DNA from: JANOXC01 sp031418215
GTDB taxonomy: Bacteria; Bacteroidota; Bacteroidia; AKYH767-A; OLB10
Reading direction: 5' to 3'
Length of the DNA stretch: 64,000 nucleotides
Assembly (NCBI GenBank): GCA_031418215.1
Contig: JANOXC010000154.1
Location: forward strand, 1 to 64,000
In this document: positions 43,435 to 50,772 of the stretch, piece by piece
Position numbering within the stretch: the stretch's first letter is position 1
How the letters are laid out: every line of letters begins with the position of its first letter
Program-made: the position numbers and the translations under genes
The notes under the pieces: generated by a model
Databases searched by the model: none
What the model was told of the DNA's origin: nothing
What the model saw: the letters and a program-made list of their open reading frames with translations, nothing else

Positions 43435-43602
43435 CCTTCTCTAAACGAGATATTTTCCCCCTCTCTGAAGGAGATACTTTCCTCCTCTCTGAAGGAGATA
43501 CTTTCCCCCTCTCTAAAGGAGATACTTTCCTCCTCTCTGAAGGAGATACTTTCCCCCTCTCTGAAGGAGATACTTTCCCCCTCTCTGAAGGAGAGGGGGT
43601 AG
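43435..43602. repeat. 24-bp tandem array (about seven units)
   Basis: Six complete 24-bp units and a partial seventh, each with CTCTCTGAAGGAGATACTTT or a close variant, lie between lspA and the DksA-like gene. Units alternate between CCC and TCC at their start. The last ends in CTCTCTGAAGGAGAGGGGG, a hairpin. Because 24 is a multiple of three, long false frames appear on both strands. Two units differ by one or two bases, so it is a real but decaying array. Confidence 0.9.
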
Positions 43603-43691
43603 GGGGGTGAGGCTAAAACAAAACTGCCATCCCAAATCAAGCGAATAATAATGCTTTTTTCAGAATGGCAGTATGCCATTAATACAGCTGA

Positions 43692-44600
43692 TTAGTCTTT
43701 GTATTGCTGAAGTTTTGCTTCCATGCTTTGTGTTGTATGCGGAACAGCACGTAATCTTTCTTTCGGAATTAATTTCCCTGTAACACGACAAATGCCATAC
43801 GTTTGGTTTTCAATTCTTACCAATGCTGCTTCCAGTTGCTCAATAAATTTTTTCTGACGTGCTGCTAATTGTGCTGCTTCTTCTTTTGCCAGAGTATCAG
43901 ATCCGTCTTCCAACATCTTAAAAGAAGCACCGGTATCATCAGTACCATTTTCATTCGCACTGATTATAGCAGCATTGAGGTTAATCAACTCAATACGGGC
44001 ATCATTCAGTTTATTTACAATTAGAACTTTAAATTCTTTTAACTCGCTATCAGAATAGCGTGTTTTTTCCGTTCCATTACTGTTGCGTTGAACCGGCAGT
44101 ACTGCTGCTTTTACAGGTACCGTCTTATGTGGAGGAACCGGCATAGTAGGTCTGGGGCGCTGAGGCAAGATTAAAGCAGCAGGCTTTTGTTCAACTTTTT
44201 TTGGAGCAACAGGTTTTTGTGCAGGAGCCACCGGTTTGCCTTTTGCAGATTTATCAATCGAGTGTGCAGCCACATTATTCCTGTTAACAGGAGGTTTAGT
44301 TGCTACAGGATTTATAAATGAACTTTTAGGCGCTGCTTTTTTCTCCACAACCTTGCTTGCAACCGGTTTAGTCACTTTTGCAGGAGGAAGTGTTTTCTTC
44401 ACAACTTTTGCCTTTAACGGTTTAACAGCAACAGGCTTTTTTACTGAAGTTTTTTTGGCGGCAGGTTTCTTAGCAGCAACTTTCTGCACTGGCTTCGCTG
44501 TTTTTTTCTTTTCAACCGGTTTACTGCCTTTAGTTTTTACTGACTTAACAGGTTTGGCAACGGCCTTTTTCCCTTTCACTATTTTTTTGCTTGTGGCCAT
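43692..44600 (-). CDS. DksA/TraR-like protein with histone-H1-like N-terminal tail
   Basis: A 302-residue protein. Residues 1 to about 165 are Lys/Ala/Pro/Val-rich (repeats such as AKPVKSVKTKG, VAAKKPAAKKTSVKKP), like histone-H1-type tails. The C-terminal ~120 residues (YSDSELKEFKVLIVNKLNDAR ... YGICRVTGKLIPKERLRAVPHTT) form a DksA/TraR domain with coiled coil. The zinc-finger region keeps only one Cys; the other three positions read Thr, Thr and Met/Ser, so zinc binding is unlikely. It starts 3 bp after ileS. It may bind RNA polymerase secondary channel and DNA, by inference. Confidence 0.88.
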   Translation of the reverse strand: MATSKKIVKGKKAVAKPVKSVKTKGSKPVEKKKTAKPVQKVAAKKPAAKKTSVKKPVAVKPLKAKVVKKTLPPAKVTKPVASKVVEKKAAPKSSFINPVATKPPVNRNNVAAHSIDKSAKGKPVAPAQKPVAPKKVEQKPAALILPQRPRPTMPVPPHKTVPVKAAVLPVQRNSNGTEKTRYSDSELKEFKVLIVNKLNDARIELINLNAAIISANENGTDDTGASFKMLEDGSDTLAKEEAAQLAARQKKFIEQLEAALVRIENQTYGICRVTGKLIPKERLRAVPHTTQSMEAKLQQYKD

Positions 44601-44602
44601 AA

Positions 44603-47600
44603 TTATTGTTTTTTAATAAATGTTAATACATGGAGATGCTCGTCTACTTCAACACTATCTCCGTCATTTTCGTTTAAGCCATCTGTAAATTCGATGGTGG
44701 TTGCTAAAATTTCGGTGCGAATATAATCGAAATTGTTTGTTACTGATTTACGAATGTTATCGGGGCCCATTAACTTTACGCTGATCCGGTCAGTAACGGC
44801 AAAACCCTTGTCTTTTCGCAGGTTTTGGATTCGGTTAACAAGTTCACGTGCAAGGCCTTTCTCCTTCAGCTCCTCCGTAATATGGGTATCAAGCGCTACC
44901 GTAAGCTTACCCATCGTGGCCACCTGCCACCCCGGAATATCTTCTGATAAGATCTCTACATCTTCCAAAAGAAGGTCAAATATTGTATTACCCAAATGTA
45001 AGGAGAGTTTGCCATCTGACTCCAACTGGCTAATTTGTTTTTGATCAATTTCACCTATGGCAGCAGAGAGCAACTTCATCATTCCGCCTACCTTTTTCCC
45101 TAACGTTTTAAAGTTAGGCTTGATTTTTTTGGTCAATAATCCCGAAGTATCATGAATATATTCAATGGCTTCCACATTCACTTCGGCCAAAATCAAATTT
45201 TTAATACGCTCTACTTTTTCTTTGAAATGTGGTCCGTCAACAGGTAACAATATTTTATTCAGCGGCTGACGAACTTTAATATTTACTTTCTTGCGCAAAG
45301 ACAATACCAAGGATGAAATATCCTGAGCAAGTTGCATTCTTTCCTGCAGATTGTTGTCTATATATAATTGATTAGCCACAGGAAATTCAGACAAATGAAC
45401 TGATATGTTTGGATCCTTTTTCGTTACGTGATTTAAATCATTAAACAAATGATCAGCATAAAACGGTGCAATGGGCGCCATCAGTTTGGCCACAGTTTCG
45501 AGACATTGATACAACGTTTGGTAAGCAGCAATTTTATCTTTTGCAGCTTTTTCATCATCACCGGCTTGCTTCCAAAATCTCCTTCTGCATAAGCGAACAT
45601 ACCAATTACTCAAATGCTCGCATACGAAATCAGTGATGATACGTGCAGCCCTTGTAGGCTCGTAATCGGCATAACTTTCATCAGTCTCTTTAATAAGCGT
45701 ATTAAGTTGTGAGATAACCCAACGATCAATCTCCGGCCTTTCTGCCAATGGTATCTCAGCTTCCTTATAGTTAAAGCCGTCGATGTTGGCATACAATGCA
45801 AAGAATGAATAAGTGTTGTACAGTGTTCCGAAAAATTTGCGCTGCACTTCTGTAATACCATCTAAATTAAACTTCAGGTTATCCCATGGTTGTGCATTAC
45901 TAATCATGTACCAACGTGTGGCATCAGGACCGAATTGATCAAGCGTAGTAAATGGATCGACAGCATTTCCAAGACGTTTCGACATCTTGTTGCCATTCTT
46001 ATCCAACACTAATCCATTCGAAACAACATTTTTAAATGCAACAGAATCAAACAACATTACTGCAATGGCATGCAGTGTGAAAAACCATCCGCGTGTCTGA
46101 TCAACTCCTTCTGCAATAAAATCTGCAGGATATGATTCATTAAATATTTCTTTGTTCTCGAAAGGAAAATGCCATTGTGCATAAGGCATGGCACCACTGT
46201 CGAACCACACATCAATCAAATCAGTTTCACGTATCATCTTCCTTCCTGAATCAGACACAAGAATAATATCATCAACATAAGGGCGATGCAAATCAAAATC
46301 CGGTTTGGAAGCATCAACATGTTCCAAATGCGATGGATCCATCAGGCCGGCAGCTATTGATTTTTCAATTTCCTTTTTCAATTCTTCAATCGAACCAATA
46401 CATTTCTCTTCCGTAAAGTCTTCCGTTCTCCATATGGGCAATGGAATGCCCCAGTAACGTGAACGGGATAAATTCCAGTCAACAAGATTTTCCAGCCAAT
46501 TACCAAATCGCCCTGTTCCGGTACTCTCCGGTTTCCAGTTGATGGTTTTATTCAATGCAATCATGCGCTCGCGCGAGGCAGTTGTTTTGATGAACCAGGA
46601 ATCGAGCGGATAATATAATATTGGTTTATCAGTTCGCCAGCAATGCGGATAGCTGTGTTCATATCGCTCAACTTTGAAGGCTTTGTTTTCAGTTTTAAGT
46701 TTGATGGAAATACGTTCATCAACTGATAAATATTTTTCTCTTCCCTGCTTTTTTGCTTCTTCCTCTTTTTCAGAAGCATTTAAATATTCTTCTTTTACAT
46801 ATTCTCCTGCAAAATCCGTAACTTCTTTTACAAAACGACCTCGCTTATCTACCAATGGCATTGGCTTGCCGTTTTCATCTGCCACCATGATGGAAGAAAT
46901 TCCATTTTGACGACATATGCGAAAGTCATCGGCACCAAAAACAGAAGCGGTATGTACGACTCCTGTTCCGTCTTCCGTCGTTACAAAATCACCAAGAATA
47001 ACTTCAAATGCCTTTCCCTCCGGTTGAACATAAGGCATAAGTTGATCATATTGTATGCCTTCCAATTGCTTTCCGTTGTAAGAAGCAATTATTTTAAAAG
47101 GAATGTTCTTTCCTCCGGCCGTGTATTCTTCCATTCTTAACTCTCCATTCTTTTCAGGAAAATATTTTCCCAATAAATCTTTTGCAAGAATTAACACAAC
47201 AGGCTGAAAAGTATAAGGGTTGAATGTGCGTACAGCAACATAATTAATTTTATCTCCAACTGCCAATGCACAATTTGCCGGCAGTGTCCATGGTGTGGTA
47301 GTCCAGGCTATAAAATATATTGGTGCATCAACTTCCTTTATATATAAGAACTCCGATCGTTCATTACGCTTAACTTCAAACTGCGCAATGGCACTGGTGT
47401 CTTTAATAAGCTTGTAACAGCCGGGTTGATTTAACTCATGGGAGCTCAATCCTGTTCCGGCAGCCGGGCTGTAGGGTTGTATGGAATATCCTTTATATAA
47501 TAATTCTTTTTTATATAACTCCTTTAAAAGGTACCAACATGTCTCAATATAATTATTTTCAAAGGTGATGTAAGGATTATCGAGATCAACCCAATAACCG

Positions 47601-48016
47601 ATCTTACGCGTGAGATCATCCCAAACATTTTTATACTTCATCACCTCCTTGCGGCAAGCTTTGTTATAATCTTCAATGGAAATCGACTTGCCAATGTCTT
47701 CTTTTGTGATGCCCAGTGTTTTTTCTACAGATATTTCAATAGGCAAACCATGTGTATCCCATCCGCCTTTTCGTTTTACCTGGAACCCTTTCTGTGTTTT
47801 ATAACGACAAAAAATATCCTTGATAGAGCGCGCCATCACATGATGAATACCTGGTAATCCATTAGCAGAAGGAGGACCTTCATAAAAGGTAAAAGAGGGC
47901 TTTCCCTCGCGAGAGGTCACGCTTTGCTCAAAAATCCGGTTTTCATCCCAGTTTTTTAAGACCCGGGCCGCCAGCTCAGGCAGATTTAATTGTTTGTACT
48001 CAGTATACTTAGACAT
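44603..48016 (-). CDS. ileS: Isoleucine-tRNA ligase
   Basis: A 1137-residue class I aminoacyl-tRNA synthetase. The start MSKYTEYKQLNLPELAARVL at 48014-48016 is chosen; an in-frame Met seven codons upstream lies before the promoter's expected leader. The HIGH-like motif is GPPSANGLPGIHHVMAR and the KMSKS motif is NKMSKRLGN. The editing domain has WTTTPWTLPAN. A long C-terminal anticodon region follows. It leads the ileS-DksA-like-lspA operon, a conserved grouping in Bacteroidota. Confidence 0.97.
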   Translation of the reverse strand: MSKYTEYKQLNLPELAARVLKNWDENRIFEQSVTSREGKPSFTFYEGPPSANGLPGIHHVMARSIKDIFCRYKTQKGFQVKRKGGWDTHGLPIEISVEKTLGITKEDIGKSISIEDYNKACRKEVMKYKNVWDDLTRKIGYWVDLDNPYITFENNYIETCWYLLKELYKKELLYKGYSIQPYSPAAGTGLSSHELNQPGCYKLIKDTSAIAQFEVKRNERSEFLYIKEVDAPIYFIAWTTTPWTLPANCALAVGDKINYVAVRTFNPYTFQPVVLILAKDLLGKYFPEKNGELRMEEYTAGGKNIPFKIIASYNGKQLEGIQYDQLMPYVQPEGKAFEVILGDFVTTEDGTGVVHTASVFGADDFRICRQNGISSIMVADENGKPMPLVDKRGRFVKEVTDFAGEYVKEEYLNASEKEEEAKKQGREKYLSVDERISIKLKTENKAFKVERYEHSYPHCWRTDKPILYYPLDSWFIKTTASRERMIALNKTINWKPESTGTGRFGNWLENLVDWNLSRSRYWGIPLPIWRTEDFTEEKCIGSIEELKKEIEKSIAAGLMDPSHLEHVDASKPDFDLHRPYVDDIILVSDSGRKMIRETDLIDVWFDSGAMPYAQWHFPFENKEIFNESYPADFIAEGVDQTRGWFFTLHAIAVMLFDSVAFKNVVSNGLVLDKNGNKMSKRLGNAVDPFTTLDQFGPDATRWYMISNAQPWDNLKFNLDGITEVQRKFFGTLYNTYSFFALYANIDGFNYKEAEIPLAERPEIDRWVISQLNTLIKETDESYADYEPTRAARIITDFVCEHLSNWYVRLCRRRFWKQAGDDEKAAKDKIAAYQTLYQCLETVAKLMAPIAPFYADHLFNDLNHVTKKDPNISVHLSEFPVANQLYIDNNLQERMQLAQDISSLVLSLRKKVNIKVRQPLNKILLPVDGPHFKEKVERIKNLILAEVNVEAIEYIHDTSGLLTKKIKPNFKTLGKKVGGMMKLLSAAIGEIDQKQISQLESDGKLSLHLGNTIFDLLLEDVEILSEDIPGWQVATMGKLTVALDTHITEELKEKGLARELVNRIQNLRKDKGFAVTDRISVKLMGPDNIRKSVTNNFDYIRTEILATTIEFTDGLNENDGDSVEVDEHLHVLTFIKKQ

Positions 48017-48034
48017 AAATTTTTTAAGAGGGGG

Positions 48035-48067
48035 CAAAGGTAAAAAAATAAGAACCTTGATTTACAA
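48035..48067 (-). promoter_or_regulatory. Promoter of ileS
   Basis: Minus-strand TACCTTTG (48035-48042) matches TAnnTTTG. TTG (48065-48067) stands 22 bases upstream, slightly wide of the usual 19-21. It is 19 bp before the ileS ATG used here. Confidence 0.5.
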
Positions 48068-48302
48068 GAGTTGACCGTTTCCCCAGTTACTTTCCTTATT
48101 ACAATATCCTGTAATATTTAGGGTTATATCTATGCTTTAAGGCCATTTTTTTTACCTGTTTAGCGAGTAGATGCCTTAATTCACTACATAATGCCCAAAT
48201 TCAACACTTACCAAGAAAATTTATCCTTGTAATATTATGTAGCATTTTGTCAAAAAAATAAATGCAGGGGCCTTAAATTTAAATACTCGTATAAAGCCAA
48301 TA

Positions 48303-48758
48303 ATGCGCGCATTAATCATTACCGTACTCGCCCTTGTAATCAGCTTATCAGCTACGGCACAAAAATCCGGGGCCGATAAAATAGTTGGCCTGTGGATCAG
48401 TAAGGAGAAAGATTTAATAGTTAAATGTTACAAGGAGGATGATAAGTACTATGGAATAATAGTCTGGTATAAAAAACGCAGTGCCGGAGTTACTGCTGCC
48501 GCGAATAATGAATATAATGGAATGCCTGAGGAACAATGGATGAATTCCTTTGTAATGAAAGATTTTGTTTTTGACAATGATGAATGGAATGATGGTAATA
48601 TATATGATATAAAGAAAGGTAAAAAATATACCGCCTATATAAAATTAAATAGGGACAACGAACTGCATGTTACCGGTTACGTTTGTTTTCGTTTCCTATG
48701 CCAAACAATGGATTTTAAAAGGTATACCGACAATAAACTTCCTGCCTTTGTGTATTAA
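48303..48758 (+). CDS. DUF2147 family secreted protein
   Basis: A 151-residue protein with a signal peptide (MRALIITVLALVISLSATA before Gln20) and one DUF2147 domain: KIVGLWISKEKDLIVKCYKEDD, YYGIIVWY, FDNDEWNDGNIYDIKKGKKYTAYIKL, FRFLCQTMDFKRY. Function unknown; these proteins are predicted periplasmic or outer-membrane-associated beta-rich folds. The preceding 286-bp gap has no clear feature beyond A/T-rich sequence. Confidence 0.9.
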   Translation: MRALIITVLALVISLSATAQKSGADKIVGLWISKEKDLIVKCYKEDDKYYGIIVWYKKRSAGVTAAANNEYNGMPEEQWMNSFVMKDFVFDNDEWNDGNIYDIKKGKKYTAYIKLNRDNELHVTGYVCFRFLCQTMDFKRYTDNKLPAFVY

Positions 48759-48844
48759 CAAAATATATTACTATTAAGATTTTACAGCAAAGAAAAAATA
48801 TTTAAATGCTGTTAATCAAAAAAACTTGAGATCCCTTTTACTTA

Positions 48845-49324
48845 CTATTTTTTTTCAATCAACTTAATCGGTCGCGTAAAATTTTCCTCCAATGAAATAA
48901 ATGTTTCCGTTCGTTGTATCCCTTTTATCTTTTGTAATTTATCGTGAAGCACTTCTTTCAAATGTGCTGTATCCTTGCAAACAATTTTTGCGAACATACT
49001 GTATATACCCGTTGTGTAATGCAAGTTAACAATTTCAGGAATCTGTTCAAAGGCTTTTGCAACATCATCATACAGTGAACTCTTTTCCAGATACACCCCA
49101 ATAAAAGCCGTTACATCATAACCCAACTTTGTGTAATCCACTTCCATCCTGGGCTTCTTGACAATACCCATTTGTTCAAGCTTTTTCATGCGAACATGAA
49201 CTGTTCCTCCACTTACAAAGATTTTTTTTGCCAATTCCGTATAAGGAATGAAGGCATCTTCAATTAATGCCGCTAATATCTTCAGGTCTGTTTTATCAAT
49301 TTCTAAATTTTCAGGCTCTTTCAT
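48845..49324 (-). CDS. Lrp/AsnC family transcriptional regulator
   Basis: A 159-residue protein with an N-terminal winged HTH (LKILAALIEDAFIPYTELAKKIFVSGGTVHVRMKKLEQMGIV) and a C-terminal RAM domain (FIGVYLEKSSLYDDVAKAFEQIPEIVNLHYTTGIYSMFAKI). Such regulators sense amino acids and bind DNA as higher oligomers. The ATG at 49322-49324 is preferred over a TTG two codons upstream. Palindromic sequences just upstream suggest autoregulation. The divergent RNA gene may be another target. Confidence 0.93.
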   Translation of the reverse strand: MKEPENLEIDKTDLKILAALIEDAFIPYTELAKKIFVSGGTVHVRMKKLEQMGIVKKPRMEVDYTKLGYDVTAFIGVYLEKSSLYDDVAKAFEQIPEIVNLHYTTGIYSMFAKIVCKDTAHLKEVLHDKLQKIKGIQRTETFISLEENFTRPIKLIEKK

Positions 49325-49325
49325 G

Positions 49326-49357
49326 ATCAAATGTTGATATAATACTAATCAAATGTA
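49326..49357 (-). promoter_or_regulatory. Lrp promoter with candidate autoregulatory operator
   Basis: Minus-strand TACATTTG (49350-49357) matches TAnnTTTG. ATCAA-ATG-TTGAT (49326-49338) is a perfect short palindrome, and ATCAAATGT occurs again at 49348-49356, 22 bp away. This spacing suits an Lrp-type protein binding two faces near its own start. Confidence 0.4.
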
Positions 49358-49404
49358 CAATATTTTATCAAAATCATAATATTTATCTTAATTAATTAAA
49401 ATAT

Positions 49405-49435
49405 TTGCATTGCGCTATAGAACGCAGTATGTTTG
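49405..49435 (+). promoter_or_regulatory. Promoter of tRNA-like RNA
   Basis: TTG (49405-49407), 20-base spacer, TATGTTTG (49428-49435). An exact match to the Bacteroidota consensus. Predicted start near 49442, 11-15 bases before the folded RNA. Confidence 0.75.
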
Positions 49436-49455
49436 CATCAGTTCTTCTAACATAA

Positions 49456-49622
49456 TGTAGGGTGTTGAAACTGGCAGCCAAACCCTCCTGTCCCGGGGGT
49501 GAGGATCACGGGATAAACGTAGTATAGAGCCGTCCAGGGTTAAACCGAGGACGACCAGGGTCGACCACTGAACTTTGTGCTATAGCTAACCGCCTCTTGG
49601 AGGTTCGAATCCTTCTCCTACA
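49456..49622 (+). ncRNA. tRNA-like structured RNA with ~99-nt variable region
   Basis: The ends fold as a tRNA. Acceptor: 49456-49462 with 49616-49622 (7 bp). A 3-bp D stem TTG/CAA has a GG-containing loop (class II style). Anticodon-like arm: CCCTC (49483-49487), loop CTGTCCC, GGGGG (49495-49499). T arm: GGAGG-TTCGAAT-CCTTC (49599-49615). Between the last two lie about 99 nt with their own stems: CGTCC/GGACG (49531-49535/49549-49553), CAGGG...CCxCTG (49556-49570), and TATAG/CTATA (49523-49527/49580-49584). TCCC in the loop can also pair with GGGA at 49510-49513. CCA is not encoded. It has its own promoter and terminator. Decoding as Asp (GUC) is doubtful because position 37 is C and the loop may be occupied. 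Confidence 0.6.
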
Positions 49623-49678
49623 GCTGAAACATCAATCCGTTTTGCTTAAAATGGGTTTTAAGATGTACTTTATCGTTT

Positions 49679-49727
49679 ACTCCCTTCTGTTTGAAGCTAT
49701 GCTTTGCAGGAGGGAGTTTTATTTTAG
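49679..49727 (+). terminator. Rho-independent terminator of the tRNA-like RNA unit
   Basis: ACTCCCTTCTG (49679-49689) pairs with CAGGAGGGAGT (49707-49717; one G-T pair), followed by TTTATTTTAG. It bounds a transcript of about 290 nt beginning near 49442. Confidence 0.8.
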
Positions 49728-49898
49728 TAGTATCAAGTATATAGTATCAAGACACAAGACAAAAAACAAAAACAGCTTACTTAGTCGAGCCTCAAAAAGC
49801 CAAAAAACCGAGGACTATCAACAATTTAGTTGAGAAAGGGTTGATAATTTTCTGCAAGAAAAGACAAGAATGATTAAAAAATCTTGCAGATTTGAGTC

Positions 49899-50081
49899 AT
49901 GCTTACACGAGAGAAATCAAAATCGCAATTAGGCTTTTATAGCACCTTTGAGGAGCAATTGGATCATGGTCATCCGTTGTACATTTTAGCAAGTCAAATT
50001 CATTGGCAAGAATTTGAAAATGCGTTTGCTAAACATTATAGCCAAACAATGGGCGCTCCCTCAAAGCCGATCCATCATTAA
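49899..50081 (+). pseudogene. IS5-type transposase, N-terminal fragment
   Basis: Sixty residues with YSTFEEQLDHGHPLYILASQ and a later GAPSKPIHH. This is the start of IS5/IS1182-like transposases (DUF772 region), which normally continues into RLMVGLLIL and a DDE domain. Here it stops directly after the start of that domain. The remnant joins the truncated T9SS gene at about 50078-50081. No intact element or second end is seen. The 5' flank (49780-49898) probably holds the left end. Confidence 0.75.
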
Positions 50082-50725
50082 TGAACCTTGGGGTTGCCAG
50101 TGATATTATTTATCAAAATGCCTATACTGAAATTCAACAATCTAATATTGGCAAAATTGATAAAATCAATGAGGATTTGGTAAATGATAATAGAACTGGC
50201 GCAATGCAGAAGTTAAATCTGTTTCAGGATCAAAATCCAATTGAAAGTAATAAGAAATTCGTTTTGGATAATTACATTTCTAATTATATTCCTGGTACTA
50301 CCCCGGAAAATAACCTAGTTGAACAACTAACTGCTTTAGCAAATTCTCATTCATTTTATGGAGGAGAAGCAGTTTTTTGGGCTAGAGGTCTGGTTCGGCA
50401 GGATGTTGAAGATCATTTACCACAATTTAGAAAGCCAAAACCATCACCAAATAAAACGATTGTACCAGACGTAACTTTTCAAGGTATATTGCAACCAAAC
50501 CCCGCTAATAATAGAGTTGAGTTAAAGTTTAATAAGGCATTAGAAAATACATCTCTACTTAGAATTTATAATAATATGGGAATTTTGATGGAGGAAATAG
50601 CTATTGATAAGAATTCTATTTCTTATTCAATACATACTGAAAGATATATGCCTGGCATTTATTCATGCAGCTTATTTTCAAATAATAAGTTCCTTAGTAT
50701 GGAACGTTTAGTTATTACACATTGA
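50081..50725 (+). pseudogene. C-terminal remnant of a T9SS type A-sorted surface protein
   Basis: 214 residues with no signal peptide. They end in a type A sorting domain (GILQPNPANNRVELKFNKALENTSLLRIYNNMGILMEE ... MPGIYSCSLFSNNKFL), preceded by a helical stretch (LTALANSHSFYGGEAVFWARGLVRQD). A sorting domain without a signal peptide cannot be exported. Because it begins exactly where the IS5 fragment ends, the 5' part was most likely lost in a rearrangement with that element. The Met at 50081 is probably accidental. Confidence 0.75.
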
Positions 50726-50772
50726 ACAAAAGGGAGGGGGTTAATACTCTCACTTTTATAAATATTAGAAAA

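Noticed and set aside
43435..43602. CRISPR array
   Set aside because: Units are directly abutting with no spacers and no cas genes are nearby; it is a plain tandem repeat.
43269..43679. Three frames with SLKEILSP/SFREGESI-type repeats
   Set aside because: They exist only because the 24-bp tandem repeat is a multiple of three; no start region or homology pattern.
44236..44616. 126-residue frame opposite the DksA-like gene
   Set aside because: Reverse of the Lys/Ala/Pro tail, giving Phe/Ala/Gly-rich nonsense.
49456..49622. Reading the RNA as an ordinary tRNA-Asp or tRNA-Leu
   Set aside because: The T arm and acceptor fit, but the gap before the T arm is about 99 nt and position 37 is C; a group I intron would be longer and would interrupt the anticodon loop, which is intact.
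49597..49833. 78-residue frame starting in the tRNA-like RNA
   Set aside because: Begins in the T arm and runs through the terminator stem; Leu/Lys-rich noise.
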